Below, piece by piece: positions 25,178 to 33,505 of a stretch of 53,228 nt of DNA. The stretch spans positions 1 through 53,228 of the forward strand of contig JABGQU010000002.1 of the NCBI GenBank assembly GCA_018648605.1, read 5' to 3'. The translations under genes and the position numbers were made by a program. Every line of letters begins with the position of its first letter. The first letter of the stretch is position 1. This DNA is from Anaerolineae bacterium. GTDB lineage: Bacteria > Chloroflexota > Anaerolineae > Anaerolineales > Villigracilaceae. Below the pieces are notes generated by a model. It made no database searches. It was not told the DNA's origin and was given only the letters and a program-made list of their open reading frames with translations.

Positions 25178-25657
25178 TTATTTTTTCTCGTAAAGAAGTT
25201 CTTCGATCTCTTGACCGCGAGCATTGGCATAGCCTTTACTTTCACTGAGCAGTAGAAAACCACATTTTGCCAATACACGACATGAGCCAAGATTATCCTT
25301 TGCAACTCGTGCATATATTGGGCGCATTTTATTGTGAATTTTCAGAAATACAGCGAGTGCCCAGGTAGCAAGGCCTTGCCCCCAATGTTCTTTGCCCAAC
25401 CAATAACTGACTTCTGGCTTTCCCTCATCTTCATAACTCAGGACGCTTCCGGCAACTTCTCCGTTTAAGATAATCGTTTTGATGATGACGGTTTTATCCT
25501 TTAGAATTTTCTGCCAATGCGCATTGAATGCTTCTTTATCGTTTGGGTCTTTGGCGGTGAAAGCAGCCATCTGATTCGCTTCCTGATCCAACTGGTTTTG
25601 GAAGAATACCTCGAGATCATCGTTAGCAACATCGCGTAGAAAAAGTTTGGCGGGCAT
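25178..25657 (-). CDS. GNAT-family N-acetyltransferase (RimJ/RimL type)
   Basis: Transfers an acetyl group from acetyl-CoA to an amine of a protein or small molecule. The 159 aa sequence shows LFLRDVANDDLEVFFQNQLD at the front, then the acceptor strand VAGSVLSYEDEGKPEVSYWL, the CoA-binding turn GKEHWGQGLATWAL and NLGSCRVLAKCGFLLLSESK, the hallmark of the RimJ/L branch. The start ATG lies three bases after the stop of the yjbQ gene, implying an operon. Substrate unknown. Confidence 0.88.
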   Translation of the reverse strand: MPAKLFLRDVANDDLEVFFQNQLDQEANQMAAFTAKDPNDKEAFNAHWQKILKDKTVIIKTIILNGEVAGSVLSYEDEGKPEVSYWLGKEHWGQGLATWALAVFLKIHNKMRPIYARVAKDNLGSCRVLAKCGFLLLSESKGYANARGQEIEELLYEKK

Positions 25658-25660
25658 CTT

Positions 25661-26088
25661 TTATTCGCCCATGATCTGCAGGACTAACTCGCGTTGACGA
25701 GCGCGGTTGTCAAAATCGACAAAGATGATCTGTTGCCATGTGCCTAGTGTGAGACGCTGCTCAACAAAGGGAACGGAAAGCGATGGCCCCAATAGCGCCG
25801 CACGGACGTGGCTGTGCCCGTTCCCGTCGTGCCAGCGGGCGTTATGCGCGTAGTGCCGGTTGGGAGGAGCTATCTCATTATCTCATCGAAGAGACGCTGC
25901 AAATCGCTAACGCAGCCTGATTCGTATTCGATGGTGGTCAACGTGCTCGTGGCAGATGGGGTGAAGATGGTTACGGTGCCGTTCCTAAGTTCAGATGCCA
26001 GCACTTGCTGGGCAACAGCATCCGTGATGTCGCGTATATCGCCATCGCCGCGTGTTTGGAGTTGGAGGGAAAAAGTTTTTACGGGCAT
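25661..26088 (-). pseudogene. YjbQ/UPF0047 family gene disrupted by an 8-bp tandem duplication
   Basis: YjbQ-family proteins are small beta-barrel trimers with reported secondary thiamin-phosphate synthase activity. The N-terminal half (SLQLQTRGDGDIRDITDAVA, then TSTLTTIEYESGCVSDL) runs in one frame to a stop at 25870. The C-terminal half, with PPNRHYAHNARWHDGNGHSH, SVPFVEQRLTLGTWQQ and IIFVDFD, continues in another frame to the stop at 25661. At the junction the plus strand has TATCTCAT twice in tandem (25871-25886). Removing one copy restores a 139 aa protein with all conserved residues. The rest of the gene is undamaged, so the duplication is recent, reversible, or phase variation. Confidence 0.85.
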
Positions 26089-26142
26089 GGGCTTTTCCTG
26101 AAATATCCTATAGCTTAAGATCTTAATCTAAAAGCAGCAAGA

Positions 26143-26181
26143 AAGAAAAAAGGCAGAAAACTAAAATAGCTTTCTGCCTTT
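26143..26181 (-). terminator. terminator of the sulfurtransferase gene
   Basis: AAAGGCAGAAA (26149-26159) pairs with TTTCTGCCTTT (26171-26181); on the minus strand a T-rich run follows. It starts seven bases after the stop codon. Confidence 0.85.
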
Positions 26182-26187
26182 CATGTT

Positions 26188-27024
26188 TTATTCCCAGATA
26201 GCCCAATTTCCATCTCCTGTTTCAGTAATGGGTAATCCTTCGCTCATCCATTCATACATTGAGCCATCATATACCGCAACATTTTCATTACCAATCATAA
26301 AATGAGCAACAGCATTTACCGTTGCTGCTATCCCACCCCCGCAATAGGTTATGATGCGCTTGAATCCCAATCCTTTTTTTAGTTTCTCTGTAATTAGATT
26401 TTGCTCTACAAATGCATCCATTCCTAGCATCAAATCTGTACATGGCAAACATGTTGATCCTGTGATGTGCGCAGCCTGATAACTTTCATTCATAAGTGCA
26501 TTTTCAACGCAAACTTTACTTTCTTTCATTGCTTCCATGACTTCATTTTTGCTCACGAGCATCTTCCGCTTGAAAAGCCCCTTATATTCAACCGGAGCAT
26601 AATGCCGTTCCCCTTGCTCGACTTCTCCTCCTGCTTTTTTCCAAGCATCCAATCCACCGTTTAGAATTCGCACATTTCTATGCCCCGCATAATGCAATAT
26701 CCACCAAGCACGGGTCGCAGCAGGCAGAATTCCCGGTGCATATACAACAATTTCTGAATTCTCCGAAATCCCAATATTTCCAATTTGCGCTGATATTTCA
26801 GCTTCCGATGCTACCATCAACATATAATCACTATTAGGCTCGGAAAAATTGTTATGATCAAAAAATGCTGCTCCTGGAATATGCTCTTTCTCATATTTTT
26901 CCTTAGCAGTTAGATCTGATGCATTTCCAAAAAACAAAATAGTTGTATCAAAAATGCGAAGATTTTTATTCTCTAGCTTACTCAATAGTTCATCTGCTTC
27001 GATCAAAATACTGTTTCTATCCAT
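26188..27024 (-). CDS. two-domain rhodanese-type sulfurtransferase
   Basis: Transfers a sulfane sulfur from thiosulfate or 3-mercaptopyruvate to acceptors. Two rhodanese domains: the first (about 1-130) has an inactive-type loop APGILPAATRAWW, the second ends with the active-site loop ITYCGGGIAATVNAV, whose Cys would carry the persulfide. HIPGAAFFDHN and AAHITGSTCLP are the conserved pre-active-site strands. The 278 aa length is normal. GAGGAGATATAGGT precedes the start. The active loop (CGGGIAA) differs from both CGSGVTA of mercaptopyruvate enzymes and CRxGxx of thiosulfate enzymes, so substrate is undecided. Confidence 0.88.
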   Translation of the reverse strand: MDRNSILIEADELLSKLENKNLRIFDTTILFFGNASDLTAKEKYEKEHIPGAAFFDHNNFSEPNSDYMLMVASEAEISAQIGNIGISENSEIVVYAPGILPAATRAWWILHYAGHRNVRILNGGLDAWKKAGGEVEQGERHYAPVEYKGLFKRKMLVSKNEVMEAMKESKVCVENALMNESYQAAHITGSTCLPCTDLMLGMDAFVEQNLITEKLKKGLGFKRIITYCGGGIAATVNAVAHFMIGNENVAVYDGSMYEWMSEGLPITETGDGNWAIWE

Positions 27025-27160
27025 ACCTATATCTCCTCAATCCGTTTAAAAACCAATACCTGTAAATTTATCACAATGCTATTAGCCCCCAACTAGGTGA
27101 TATGTGGAGTCCGACTCCGCTTAATACTATGTTTTGAACATTATACTTTGGAAGTTGATA

Positions 27161-27198
27161 CAAAAAGGCTGGAAAGTCCCCCAAACTTTCCAGCCTTT
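27161..27198 (-). terminator. terminator of the formate-tetrahydrofolate ligase gene
   Basis: A perfect 14-bp stem (27164-27177 with 27185-27198) with a 7-base loop is followed on the minus strand by five Ts, 24 bases after the stop. Confidence 0.9.
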
Positions 27199-27221
27199 AA
27201 CTTTGAGCTTTCTAACTAAGC

Positions 27222-29126
27222 TTAGAACAAGCCAACAACCTTGCCGGTTTCCAAATCCACATCCACGTCAAAGTAGACGGGGCGGGTGGGTAAGCCGGGC
27301 ATGGTGCTCATTGCGCCAACGAGCGGATAGATGAAGCCTGCGCCAACGGATGCGCGCAGTTCGCGAATCGGGACGATGAAACCGGTCGGGCGACCTTTCA
27401 GGTTGCCATCGTGGCTCAAGCTGAGATGGGTTTTTGCCATGCACATGGGGAGCTCATCAAAGCCCAGGCGGGTGTAGCGTTCGATCTGCTCTTCGGCTTC
27501 TTCGGAGTATTCCACACCAGCTGCACCGTAGATCTTTGTACAGATGGTTTCGATTTTCTCTTTGATGCTGGTTCCCTTGAGCGGATAAAGGAATTTGAAA
27601 TCGCTGGGTTTTTCACAAGCAGCGATAACAGCTTCACCAAGAGCGATGGAGCCTGCGCCACCTTCCATCCAGTGGCGGGAGACGACAGCGTCTTCTGCGC
27701 CAGCAGCGATCGCGGCTTTGCAAACGAGATCAACTTCAGCTGGGGTGTCATCTTTGAAGCTGTTTACAGCGACAACAACGGGAATACCAAAGCGAAGTGC
27801 ATTTTCGATATGTGCTTCAAGGTTGGGCATTCCGGCGGCGAGCAGTTCGAGATTCTCTTCGACATATTCAGGAGCCAAAGGTGCGCCAGCTTTTACAGCC
27901 GGACCACCGCCATGCATCTTCAGTGCGCGCACGGTTGCGACGAGTACAACGGCGTCGGGGATCAAGCCGGAATAGCGGCATTTGATATCGAAGAATTTTT
28001 CCATGCCGATGTCAGCACCGAAACCAGATTCTGTTAGAACGTAATCAGCCAATTTCAAGGCAATGCGGTCGGCGATGATCGAGCTGTTCCCGTGTGCGAT
28101 ATTGGCAAAAGGTCCGGCGTGGATGAATGCAGGCGTGCCTTCGAGAGTTTGCATTAGAGTAGGCATGATCGCGTCTTTCATCAAAACGGTCATTGCGCCA
28201 GCGATACCAATGTCTTCACAGGTGACGGGGTCACCAGCGTGGCTGGTTGCTAAAACAATGCGTCCGAAGCGGGCGCGCATATCAGCCAGGTCGGTAGTGA
28301 GTGCCAAAATTGCCATGATCTCACTGGCAACGGAGATGTCATACCCTGTCTTGCGGGTGTGACCTTTTTCTTTTGGTCCCTGTCCAATGGTGATCTCACG
28401 CAGGTGGCGGTCGTTGATATCAACAACACGACGCCAGGTAACGGTATCAGGATCTATATCCAGACGAACGAAGCGGCTAATCTCTTCTTCGGTCAAGTCG
28501 TTAGGGTCAGTCTTGTCGATGCCTAATTTTTCTAAACGCACGAACATGGATTTTGCAAATTTGCGGCTGCCATCTTTGGCGGGAGGGCATAAACGACGAA
28601 AAAGAGCCTCATCTGATTGGCGTGTCTCGTGGAACATGCGGCTATCGAGTGCAGCGGCAACCAGATTATTTGCGGCAGTAATTGCGTGGATATCGCCAGT
28701 CAAATGAAGGTTGAAATCTTCCATCGGGATGATCTGCGAGTAGCCACCGCCAGCAGCACCGCCCTTAATACCAAAGGTCGGGCCCTGTGAAGGTTGGCGA
28801 ATGGCAGTGAAAACTGTTTTGCCAAGATGTGCACCCAAAGCCTGCGAAAGACCCACTGTGGTCGTGGTTTTGCCTTCACCCAAAGGGGTGGGCGTGATCG
28901 CGGTGACATCAATATATTTTCCGTTCGGGCGGTTTTTCAAGCGCTCTAAAAGGCTTAAAGAGACTTTTGCTTTGTGGGGGCCATAAAGGATGAGTTCGTC
29001 TTCCTGAATACCGACTTCTTCAGCGATCAGTGAAATTGGTTTTAAGGTTGCTTCTTGCGCGATATCAATATCTGAAGGTACTGGGGTGCGTAAATTAAGC
29101 GGGGTGGGGGTAAATTCTTTGGTCAT
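27222..29126 (-). CDS. fhs: formate-tetrahydrofolate ligase
   Basis: Joins formate to tetrahydrofolate with ATP to make 10-formyl-THF, feeding one-carbon metabolism and purine synthesis. The ATP loop [14 protein letters not shown] is near residue 80, followed by [10 protein letters not shown]-like sequence (here [20 protein letters not shown], with Gln for the usual Glu). Other family blocks are [18 protein letters not shown] and [14 protein letters not shown]. At 634 aa it is somewhat longer than the common 555-560 aa form and closer to the length of the eukaryotic ligase domain. AAGGAG lies at the right distance before the ATG. Single gene with its own terminator. Secure. Confidence 0.96.
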   Translation of the reverse strand: MTKEFTPTPLNLRTPVPSDIDIAQEATLKPISLIAEEVGIQEDELILYGPHKAKVSLSLLERLKNRPNGKYIDVTAITPTPLGEGKTTTTVGLSQALGAHLGKTVFTAIRQPSQGPTFGIKGGAAGGGYSQIIPMEDFNLHLTGDIHAITAANNLVAAALDSRMFHETRQSDEALFRRLCPPAKDGSRKFAKSMFVRLEKLGIDKTDPNDLTEEEISRFVRLDIDPDTVTWRRVVDINDRHLREITIGQGPKEKGHTRKTGYDISVASEIMAILALTTDLADMRARFGRIVLATSHAGDPVTCEDIGIAGAMTVLMKDAIMPTLMQTLEGTPAFIHAGPFANIAHGNSSIIADRIALKLADYVLTESGFGADIGMEKFFDIKCRYSGLIPDAVVLVATVRALKMHGGGPAVKAGAPLAPEYVEENLELLAAGMPNLEAHIENALRFGIPVVVAVNSFKDDTPAEVDLVCKAAIAAGAEDAVVSRHWMEGGAGSIALGEAVIAACEKPSDFKFLYPLKGTSIKEKIETICTKIYGAAGVEYSEEAEEQIERYTRLGFDELPMCMAKTHLSLSHDGNLKGRPTGFIVPIRELRASVGAGFIYPLVGAMSTMPGLPTRPVYFDVDVDLETGKVVGLF

Positions 29127-29224
29127 TCACAAGCTCCTTGAATTGATTGGTAAAGGCATAATGCCATAATTGTCAGACCTTTCAATTGTGCTACTTTTCT
29201 GAGATTTTGGCAAGTGACTTTCTT

Positions 29225-30112
29225 CTAATTTGATGTGATGAGCGTTCCTATCTTATTGCTTTTAAACGCATTTTTAAGCGCGTTTCCCACTTCTCCGGAG
29301 AAAATCTGTACAGACAATTCGGGAATTTCATCAACAAGCCTTAGCATCTGCCGGACTTTGGAATCCATCCCGCCGGTTACATCGGTTGCAGCGGATGCGC
29401 CAATGCTTGCTTGCATCTGATGAAAGGAAGTGGGCGTAACGCGTGCGACCTTATGCTTGCGTGCTGGAAAATCGGCATATATCCCGTCTTCGAGCCCAGC
29501 CAATAAAATCCGTTGTGGACGCAGCTCCCGCGCGAGGTGCATGAACAAATCTTCGGTCGAGAGAATTGTCCCGCCGCGCAACTCATCGAAGATCACATCT
29601 CCATGAACAACGGGCAGGATACCGTTTAATAGCGCGCGTTTGATCGGCGCCAAATTCCACGCCACCACTTTGCCATCTCGTGCCATTACACTCGCGGAGG
29701 GGGGCATCGCCATTGCGGGGATGTCTGCCTCGCGCAGCGCATCCATGACGTGCTTGTTCAGCGCGGCGGCTTCATGCCAAACTTCTGTGAAGCCGTGCCA
29801 ATACCCCCCCCCTCTACCCTCTCTGTTTTTTACGAAAACAGGGCGGGAGTTCCCCTCTCCCTGAGGGAGAGGGGTTAGGGATGAGGGCTGGGGCGAAATT
29901 TGCAACCCCTCTCTTGTCTTGTACTTTTTTGCCGGAACATGCCCAAAGGACCCGCTACCATGCCCGAGTAAGAGGAGCAAGTTTGGGTCATGTGCGCGCA
30001 CTGTTGCAAGTTGCGCGGTTAATGCTTTTAGGGTTTCTGGTCGCAGTGTGCGGGGCTGCATCTTATCTGTGATCAGCGATCCGCCAAGTTTGAGAAAGAT
30101 CAAGTTTTCCAT
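29225..30112 (-). CDS. isopentenyl phosphate kinase with in-frame repeat insertion
   Basis: Phosphorylates isopentenyl phosphate to isopentenyl diphosphate in the alternative mevalonate route known from archaea and some Chloroflexota. Amino-acid-kinase fold: LIFLKLGGSLITDK at the front, then GHGSGSFGH whose last His is the family-specific catalytic residue, LNGILPVVHGDVIFD, and TDVTGGMDSKV near the C-terminus. Between KKYKTREGL and YWHGFTEVWHEA sit about 33 extra residues (SSLTPLPQGEG, then SRPVFVKNREGRGGG) encoded by a dispersed repeat (29804-29887). ATG 30112 is preferred to TTG 30118. The start is 44 bases from the divergent gene at 30157, so the leader must be very short. Confidence 0.88.
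   Translation of the reverse strand: MENLIFLKLGGSLITDKMQPRTLRPETLKALTAQLATVRAHDPNLLLLLGHGSGSFGHVPAKKYKTREGLQISPQPSSLTPLPQGEGNSRPVFVKNREGRGGGYWHGFTEVWHEAAALNKHVMDALREADIPAMAMPPSASVMARDGKVVAWNLAPIKRALLNGILPVVHGDVIFDELRGGTILSTEDLFMHLARELRPQRILLAGLEDGIYADFPARKHKVARVTPTSFHQMQASIGASAATDVTGGMDSKVRQMLRLVDEIPELSVQIFSGEVGNALKNAFKSNKIGTLITSN
29804..29887. repeat. repeat family B, copy 1, inside the isopentenyl phosphate kinase gene
   Basis: An element with CCCCTCT...CCCTCTCC on one side and GGGAGAGGGG with TTAGGGATGAGGG on the other. It contains internal palindromes TTCG-type around ACGAAAACAGG and CCCTCTCCCTGAGGGAGAGGG (split 29852-29874). A related copy is intergenic at 40163-40239. Here it is read through in frame, adding SSLTPLPQGEG-like residues. 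It includes a run of nine Cs at 29804-29812. Confidence 0.85.
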
Positions 30113-30120
30113 ATTCAAGT

Positions 30121-30149
30121 TTTACCACATTTGAGACCTTTGCTATAAT
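30121..30149 (+). promoter_or_regulatory. leaderless promoter of the 30157 gene
   Basis: TTTACC (30121-30126), 17-base spacer, extended -10 TGC plus TATAAT (30144-30149), then seven bases to the ATG at 30157. No ribosome-binding site. The whole divergent intergenic space to the kinase gene is only 44 bases. Confidence 0.7.
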
Positions 30150-30156
30150 TCAACCA

Positions 30157-30981
30157 ATGGATATTCAAGCAGGCATTCGTACAGCAATACTTCTATCGGT
30201 ACTTGGCGCGGCGATCAGTATTTGGGCGGGGTTAAATTCGATCCGCTCGGCACGCGGTTTAACCTTTTACCGCTTGCATCGCCGCCAAACGCTTAGGGGC
30301 TGGCGGCTATTATGGGGGGGGGCTTTTCTGGTGACACTCGCTATCGTTTTAGGAAAATTTGGTGAGCCGGTGGCTTATCAATATTTTCCCCCAACGCCAA
30401 CCATTGTGCCGACGCCCACGATCACGTTGACGCCAACCATCACGACGACGCCCACGATCACACTCACGCCCACGATCACGCTGACGCCCTCGGTGACAGA
30501 TACGCCCACGCCGACTTCGACACCCTTTATCCCGCTCGTGATCGAAGCGCTCTTTGATGCCGTGGTGACGCCTAATACTGATTCGGTTTTTAGCCCCTTA
30601 CAGTTTTCCACAAAGATGGAGAATTACCAGGCAATTAGCCCTTCTACTTATTTTGTGAATCCGATCAAGGATCTTTTTGCGGTCTATTCCTATAATAATA
30701 TGATCCCTGGCGTGCAGGTGACCGAGCTTTGGTTCCGTGATGGAAAATTGGTGCATTACAACACCTTCCTCTGGGATGGCACAACCGGCGGGCTGGGTTT
30801 TGCCGAGTGCAGTTATACGCTTTGTGATGGCTGGCTGCCGGGAGAATATCAGGTGCAGGTTTTCGTTGGTATGGATTGGAAAGTGGTCGGTCTCTTTACT
30901 TTAGAGGGCGAACCGCTGACCGTCACACCGACTCTTATTCCCAGCCCAACATTGGAGCCGACAGCCATGCCAGACTCATAA
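30157..30981 (+). CDS. membrane-anchored protein with Thr/Pro linker and extracytoplasmic domain
   Basis: A 274 aa protein with two membrane segments near the N-terminus (about 8-27 and 51-70) separated by a basic loop RLHRRQTLRGWR. A long Thr-Pro linker (TPTITLTPTITTTPT style) spans about 77-130, and a beta-rich outer domain of 120 residues follows, including VTELWFRDGKLVHYNTFLW and WLPGEYQVQVFVG. A second short Thr/Pro tail ends the protein. The architecture is typical of Chloroflexota cell-surface proteins; no enzymatic motif seen. Expressed from an apparent leaderless promoter. Confidence 0.78.
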   Translation: MDIQAGIRTAILLSVLGAAISIWAGLNSIRSARGLTFYRLHRRQTLRGWRLLWGGAFLVTLAIVLGKFGEPVAYQYFPPTPTIVPTPTITLTPTITTTPTITLTPTITLTPSVTDTPTPTSTPFIPLVIEALFDAVVTPNTDSVFSPLQFSTKMENYQAISPSTYFVNPIKDLFAVYSYNNMIPGVQVTELWFRDGKLVHYNTFLWDGTTGGLGFAECSYTLCDGWLPGEYQVQVFVGMDWKVVGLFTLEGEPLTVTPTLIPSPTLEPTAMPDS

Positions 30982-30988
30982 AATGATA

Positions 30989-31082
30989 TGTCTTTGCGAA
31001 CCCCACGCTTTTTGGGGTGAAGCAATCTCCTACGCAATCAGGGAGACTGCCGCATCGGGCTAAAGCCCTCCTCGCAGAGACA
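30989..31082. repeat. repeat family A, copy 1 (intergenic)
   Basis: A 94-base element with ends TGTCTTTGCGA and TCGCAGAGACA, an internal CCCC...GGGG hairpin, and the core GAAGCAATCTCC ... GAGACTGCCGCATCGGGC. Related copies lie in the NicO-fusion gene (37514-37602) and in the phosphoglycerate-mutase-like gene (52051-52182), where they are coding. Confidence 0.85.
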
Positions 31083-31154
31083 GGATTGTATAAGTTTTAT
31101 TTGTTTTTCTATCAGAAAGCTAATTTACATCATTCTCTATCTACGAGGTCCTTC

Positions 31155-31646
31155 ATGCCCGAAAAATCATTCCAGGATCATTACCCTGAACACACCGCCC
31201 AGTGCTTTGGATGCGGACGTCTTAATGGAACGGGGCATCAGCTCCAATCTTATTGGGAAGGCGATGAGAGCGTCGCCCGCTTCACCCCTGATCCCGAGCA
31301 TATTGCCATCCCGGGCTATGTCTACGGTGGTTTACTTGCTTCACTGATCGACTGCCACGGGACAGGGACAGCCGCCGCAGCCGCCTACCGCGCTGAAGGG
31401 CGCGAGATGGACTCCGAACCATCCCATCGCTTCCTGACAGGCTCTCTGCATGTCGATTTTCTCAAGCCAACCCCGCTCGGCATCGAATTGGAAGTACGTG
31501 GCAAAGTCAAAGAGATCAAGGGGCGCAAGATCGTCATCGAAGAATGGATCGTCGCCAATGGCGAGATCACTGTCCGCGGCGAAGTGGTCGCCGTCGAAGT
31601 GCCGGAGAAATTAGTGCTAGATTTATTGAATAAAGCGGGGAAGTAG
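31155..31646 (+). CDS. hotdog-fold acyl-CoA thioesterase (PaaI-like)
   Basis: Probably hydrolyses acyl-CoA thioesters in the cytoplasm. The 163 aa protein (start MPEKSFQDHY at 31155, with GAGG seven bases upstream) has the PaaI-type opening CFGCGRLNGTGHQL, the central helix region PGYVYGGLLASLIDCHGTG and the last strands VDFLKPTPLGIELEV. The open frame extends upstream to 31017, but that part is repeat family A and is not likely translated. Natural substrate unknown. Confidence 0.85.
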   Translation: MPEKSFQDHYPEHTAQCFGCGRLNGTGHQLQSYWEGDESVARFTPDPEHIAIPGYVYGGLLASLIDCHGTGTAAAAAYRAEGREMDSEPSHRFLTGSLHVDFLKPTPLGIELEVRGKVKEIKGRKIVIEEWIVANGEITVRGEVVAVEVPEKLVLDLLNKAGK

Positions 31647-31649
31647 TAA

Positions 31650-31762
31650 GGTTGAGTATGAGACGATCAGTGTGGAAGAGTACGAGAAAAAATATCAGGA
31701 ACAGCAACTGAAGATATGCAGAAGAAAGCCGCCAAGCTAGGATACCAACTCACCCCAAACTG
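31650..31762 (+). pseudogene. possible transposase C-terminal remnant
   Basis: Two short frames read EYETISVEEYEKKYQEQQLK and, after a one-base shift, MQKKAAKLGYQLTPN followed by a stop. This basic, helical tail with a KxAxxLGYxL ending resembles the last residues of several insertion-sequence transposases. No other transposase part or inverted repeat is seen, so this is a weak call based on a tail motif. Confidence 0.3.
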
Positions 31763-31823
31763 AACCATTCTTTTGGGAATGAACAAGGCGTCCTCTTATG
31801 GAGAACGCCTTGTTGGGCAGCTT

Positions 31824-32438
31824 TTAACCTTTTGTTGGCCGATATTTATCTCGATACTCGACATCGTGCACATAATCCATCATTATTTTACTCACGGATG
31901 TCTTGTAACCACGCGGTTTATCTCGACTTGAAATAGCAGCAACTTGACGAAAAGAATCTATAGGATTAACTCCATGTTTCTTGGCCGATTGGAATAGGTC
32001 AGATAAAGCACCGAAAAAATCGCGATAATCAAGTCCACAATTTTCTAAGGACGAAGACACTAAGCCCCTTAAAAACCAAACTTTTTCACCTGTTAATTCT
32101 AATTCCTCAATTGCCCGATTTGTGTATCGGAACAATAGAATCTCGAAATCGAGATTTCCATAGAATGACGCAATAATCGTTTCGCATTCATCTTGGGTAA
32201 AACCTAGATAATCCACATAGTTCTCGTCAATAAAGTCGAATATCTTGCTCGGCAAATCATGTGCTGCCTTCTGCTTCGCTTCAGCTTCATCTACTGCTAA
32301 CTCCATATGTTTCAGATCGTTGTAGCTAAGGTATTTTTTAGGAACGAACGATTTTCGGAGCCGATTAATGGGTTCAATCCAAATTGAATACTGGTCAGCA
32401 TGAGTTTTTATCTGTGTTAAGAATTCGTCTGAATTCAT
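31824..32438 (-). CDS. hypothetical protein
   Basis: I do not recognise this 204 aa protein. It is charged and mostly helical by composition (MNSDEFLTQIKTHADQYSIW, LAVDEAEAKQKAAHDLPSK, LTGEKVWFLRGLVSSSLENC), has no signal peptide or membrane segment, and ends in basic YRDKYRPTKG. The start at 32438 is chosen because GGAGAAG lies just before it; the frame is open back to 32477. It looks more AT-rich than its neighbours and stands alone between the thioesterase and psuG, so it may be an acquired gene. Confidence 0.65.
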   Translation of the reverse strand: MNSDEFLTQIKTHADQYSIWIEPINRLRKSFVPKKYLSYNDLKHMELAVDEAEAKQKAAHDLPSKIFDFIDENYVDYLGFTQDECETIIASFYGNLDFEILLFRYTNRAIEELELTGEKVWFLRGLVSSSLENCGLDYRDFFGALSDLFQSAKKHGVNPIDSFRQVAAISSRDKPRGYKTSVSKIMMDYVHDVEYRDKYRPTKG

Positions 32439-32521
32439 AATCTTCTCCAAAAATATTTTGGAAAGAGAGCTGTCCAACTATGTTTTATACAGCATCGTGC
32501 TGTAAAACTCCCTTAATACGT

Positions 32522-33445
32522 CTAAAATTTCTTTGCCTTCCCCTTGCTTATAACCTTCGCGATCTTTGCTGCCAGCGTGGCGTTATTATGCAGGAGCACC
32601 AAATTCGCCTCTAGGGAACGTCCGCCGCTTAACTTGTTAATGCGCGCCAGCAAAAATGGGGTCAATGCCTGCCCGCTGATGCCTCGATCTTGGGCATCTT
32701 GCGAAGCCTGTGCAATGATCGGGTTAATGAAATCATCCTCGAGTGAATATTCTTCAGGGATGGGATTCGTCACCAATATAGCGCTCCGCAAGCCCAAATC
32801 CCAGTGCGCTTTCGCGAAGGCCACGATCTCTTCGGGGGAATCCAAGCGCACGCTCACGTTCAATCCACTTCTGCGCGAGAAAAAGGCGGGGAATTCATCC
32901 GTCCCATAGCCGACCACCGGCACCGCCATCGTCTCGAGATATTCCAGCGTCGCAGGCAGATCAAGGATGGATTTTGCGCCCGCGCAAACCACGATCATGG
33001 GCGTATCGGCGAGGGCTTGCAGATCGGTCGAAATATCCATGTGCCCCTCGCGATGGACACCGCCGATCCCGCCCGTGGCGAAGACGCGTATATCGGTTTG
33101 CGATGCGGCGAGCATCGTCCCCGCGACAGTCGTGCCCCCGTCCATTTTTTTGACGATAGCCTTGGCAAAATCCCGCCGAGAAACTTTGACAGGCTCTTTG
33201 GCATTTGCCAACTTCTCTAGCTCGGTCTCGTTAATTCCCACGCGGATCTGCCCATCCAGCAATGCGACAGTCGCGGGCGTTGCCCCCTGCTCGCGGACTT
33301 TGGCTTCCATTGCGAGAGCAAGTTCCATATTTTGTGGGGTCGGCAGCCCATGCGTGATGACGGTCGATTCAAGCGCGACGATGGGCGTATTCAATTCACG
33401 TGCACGCTGTACTTCATCTGAGATATAGAGAAAATTCTTTTTCAT
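32522..33445 (-). CDS. psuG: pseudouridine-5'-phosphate glycosidase
   Basis: Cleaves pseudouridine 5'-phosphate into uracil and ribose 5-phosphate (reversibly), part of pseudouridine breakdown. Family blocks seen are PIVALESTVITHGLPTPQNM (with catalytic Glu26), VSRRDFAKAIVKKMDGGTTV, ATGGIGGVHREGHMDISTDL and VCAGAKSILDLPATLEYLET with the catalytic Lys. Length 307 aa is normal. No pseudouridine kinase gene (psuK) is adjacent, so the pathway partner must be elsewhere or the enzyme acts on other substrates. Secure family call. Confidence 0.95.
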   Translation of the reverse strand: MKKNFLYISDEVQRARELNTPIVALESTVITHGLPTPQNMELALAMEAKVREQGATPATVALLDGQIRVGINETELEKLANAKEPVKVSRRDFAKAIVKKMDGGTTVAGTMLAASQTDIRVFATGGIGGVHREGHMDISTDLQALADTPMIVVCAGAKSILDLPATLEYLETMAVPVVGYGTDEFPAFFSRRSGLNVSVRLDSPEEIVAFAKAHWDLGLRSAILVTNPIPEEYSLEDDFINPIIAQASQDAQDRGISGQALTPFLLARINKLSGGRSLEANLVLLHNNATLAAKIAKVISKGKAKKF

Positions 33446-33505
33446 TATTTTCTTTCATTCCTTATTTTTGAGATGTTATTTAGGTCAAGCTTAGCATATT
33501 TCCTT

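Noticed and set aside
27411-28037. Open frame of 208 codons on the plus strand under fhs
   Set aside because: Antisense shadow of formate-tetrahydrofolate ligase; no family resemblance.
31782-31814. Palindrome AACAAGGCGT/ACGCCTTGTT as a terminator
   Set aside because: Good stem, but no T run follows on either strand; it may be another short repeat.
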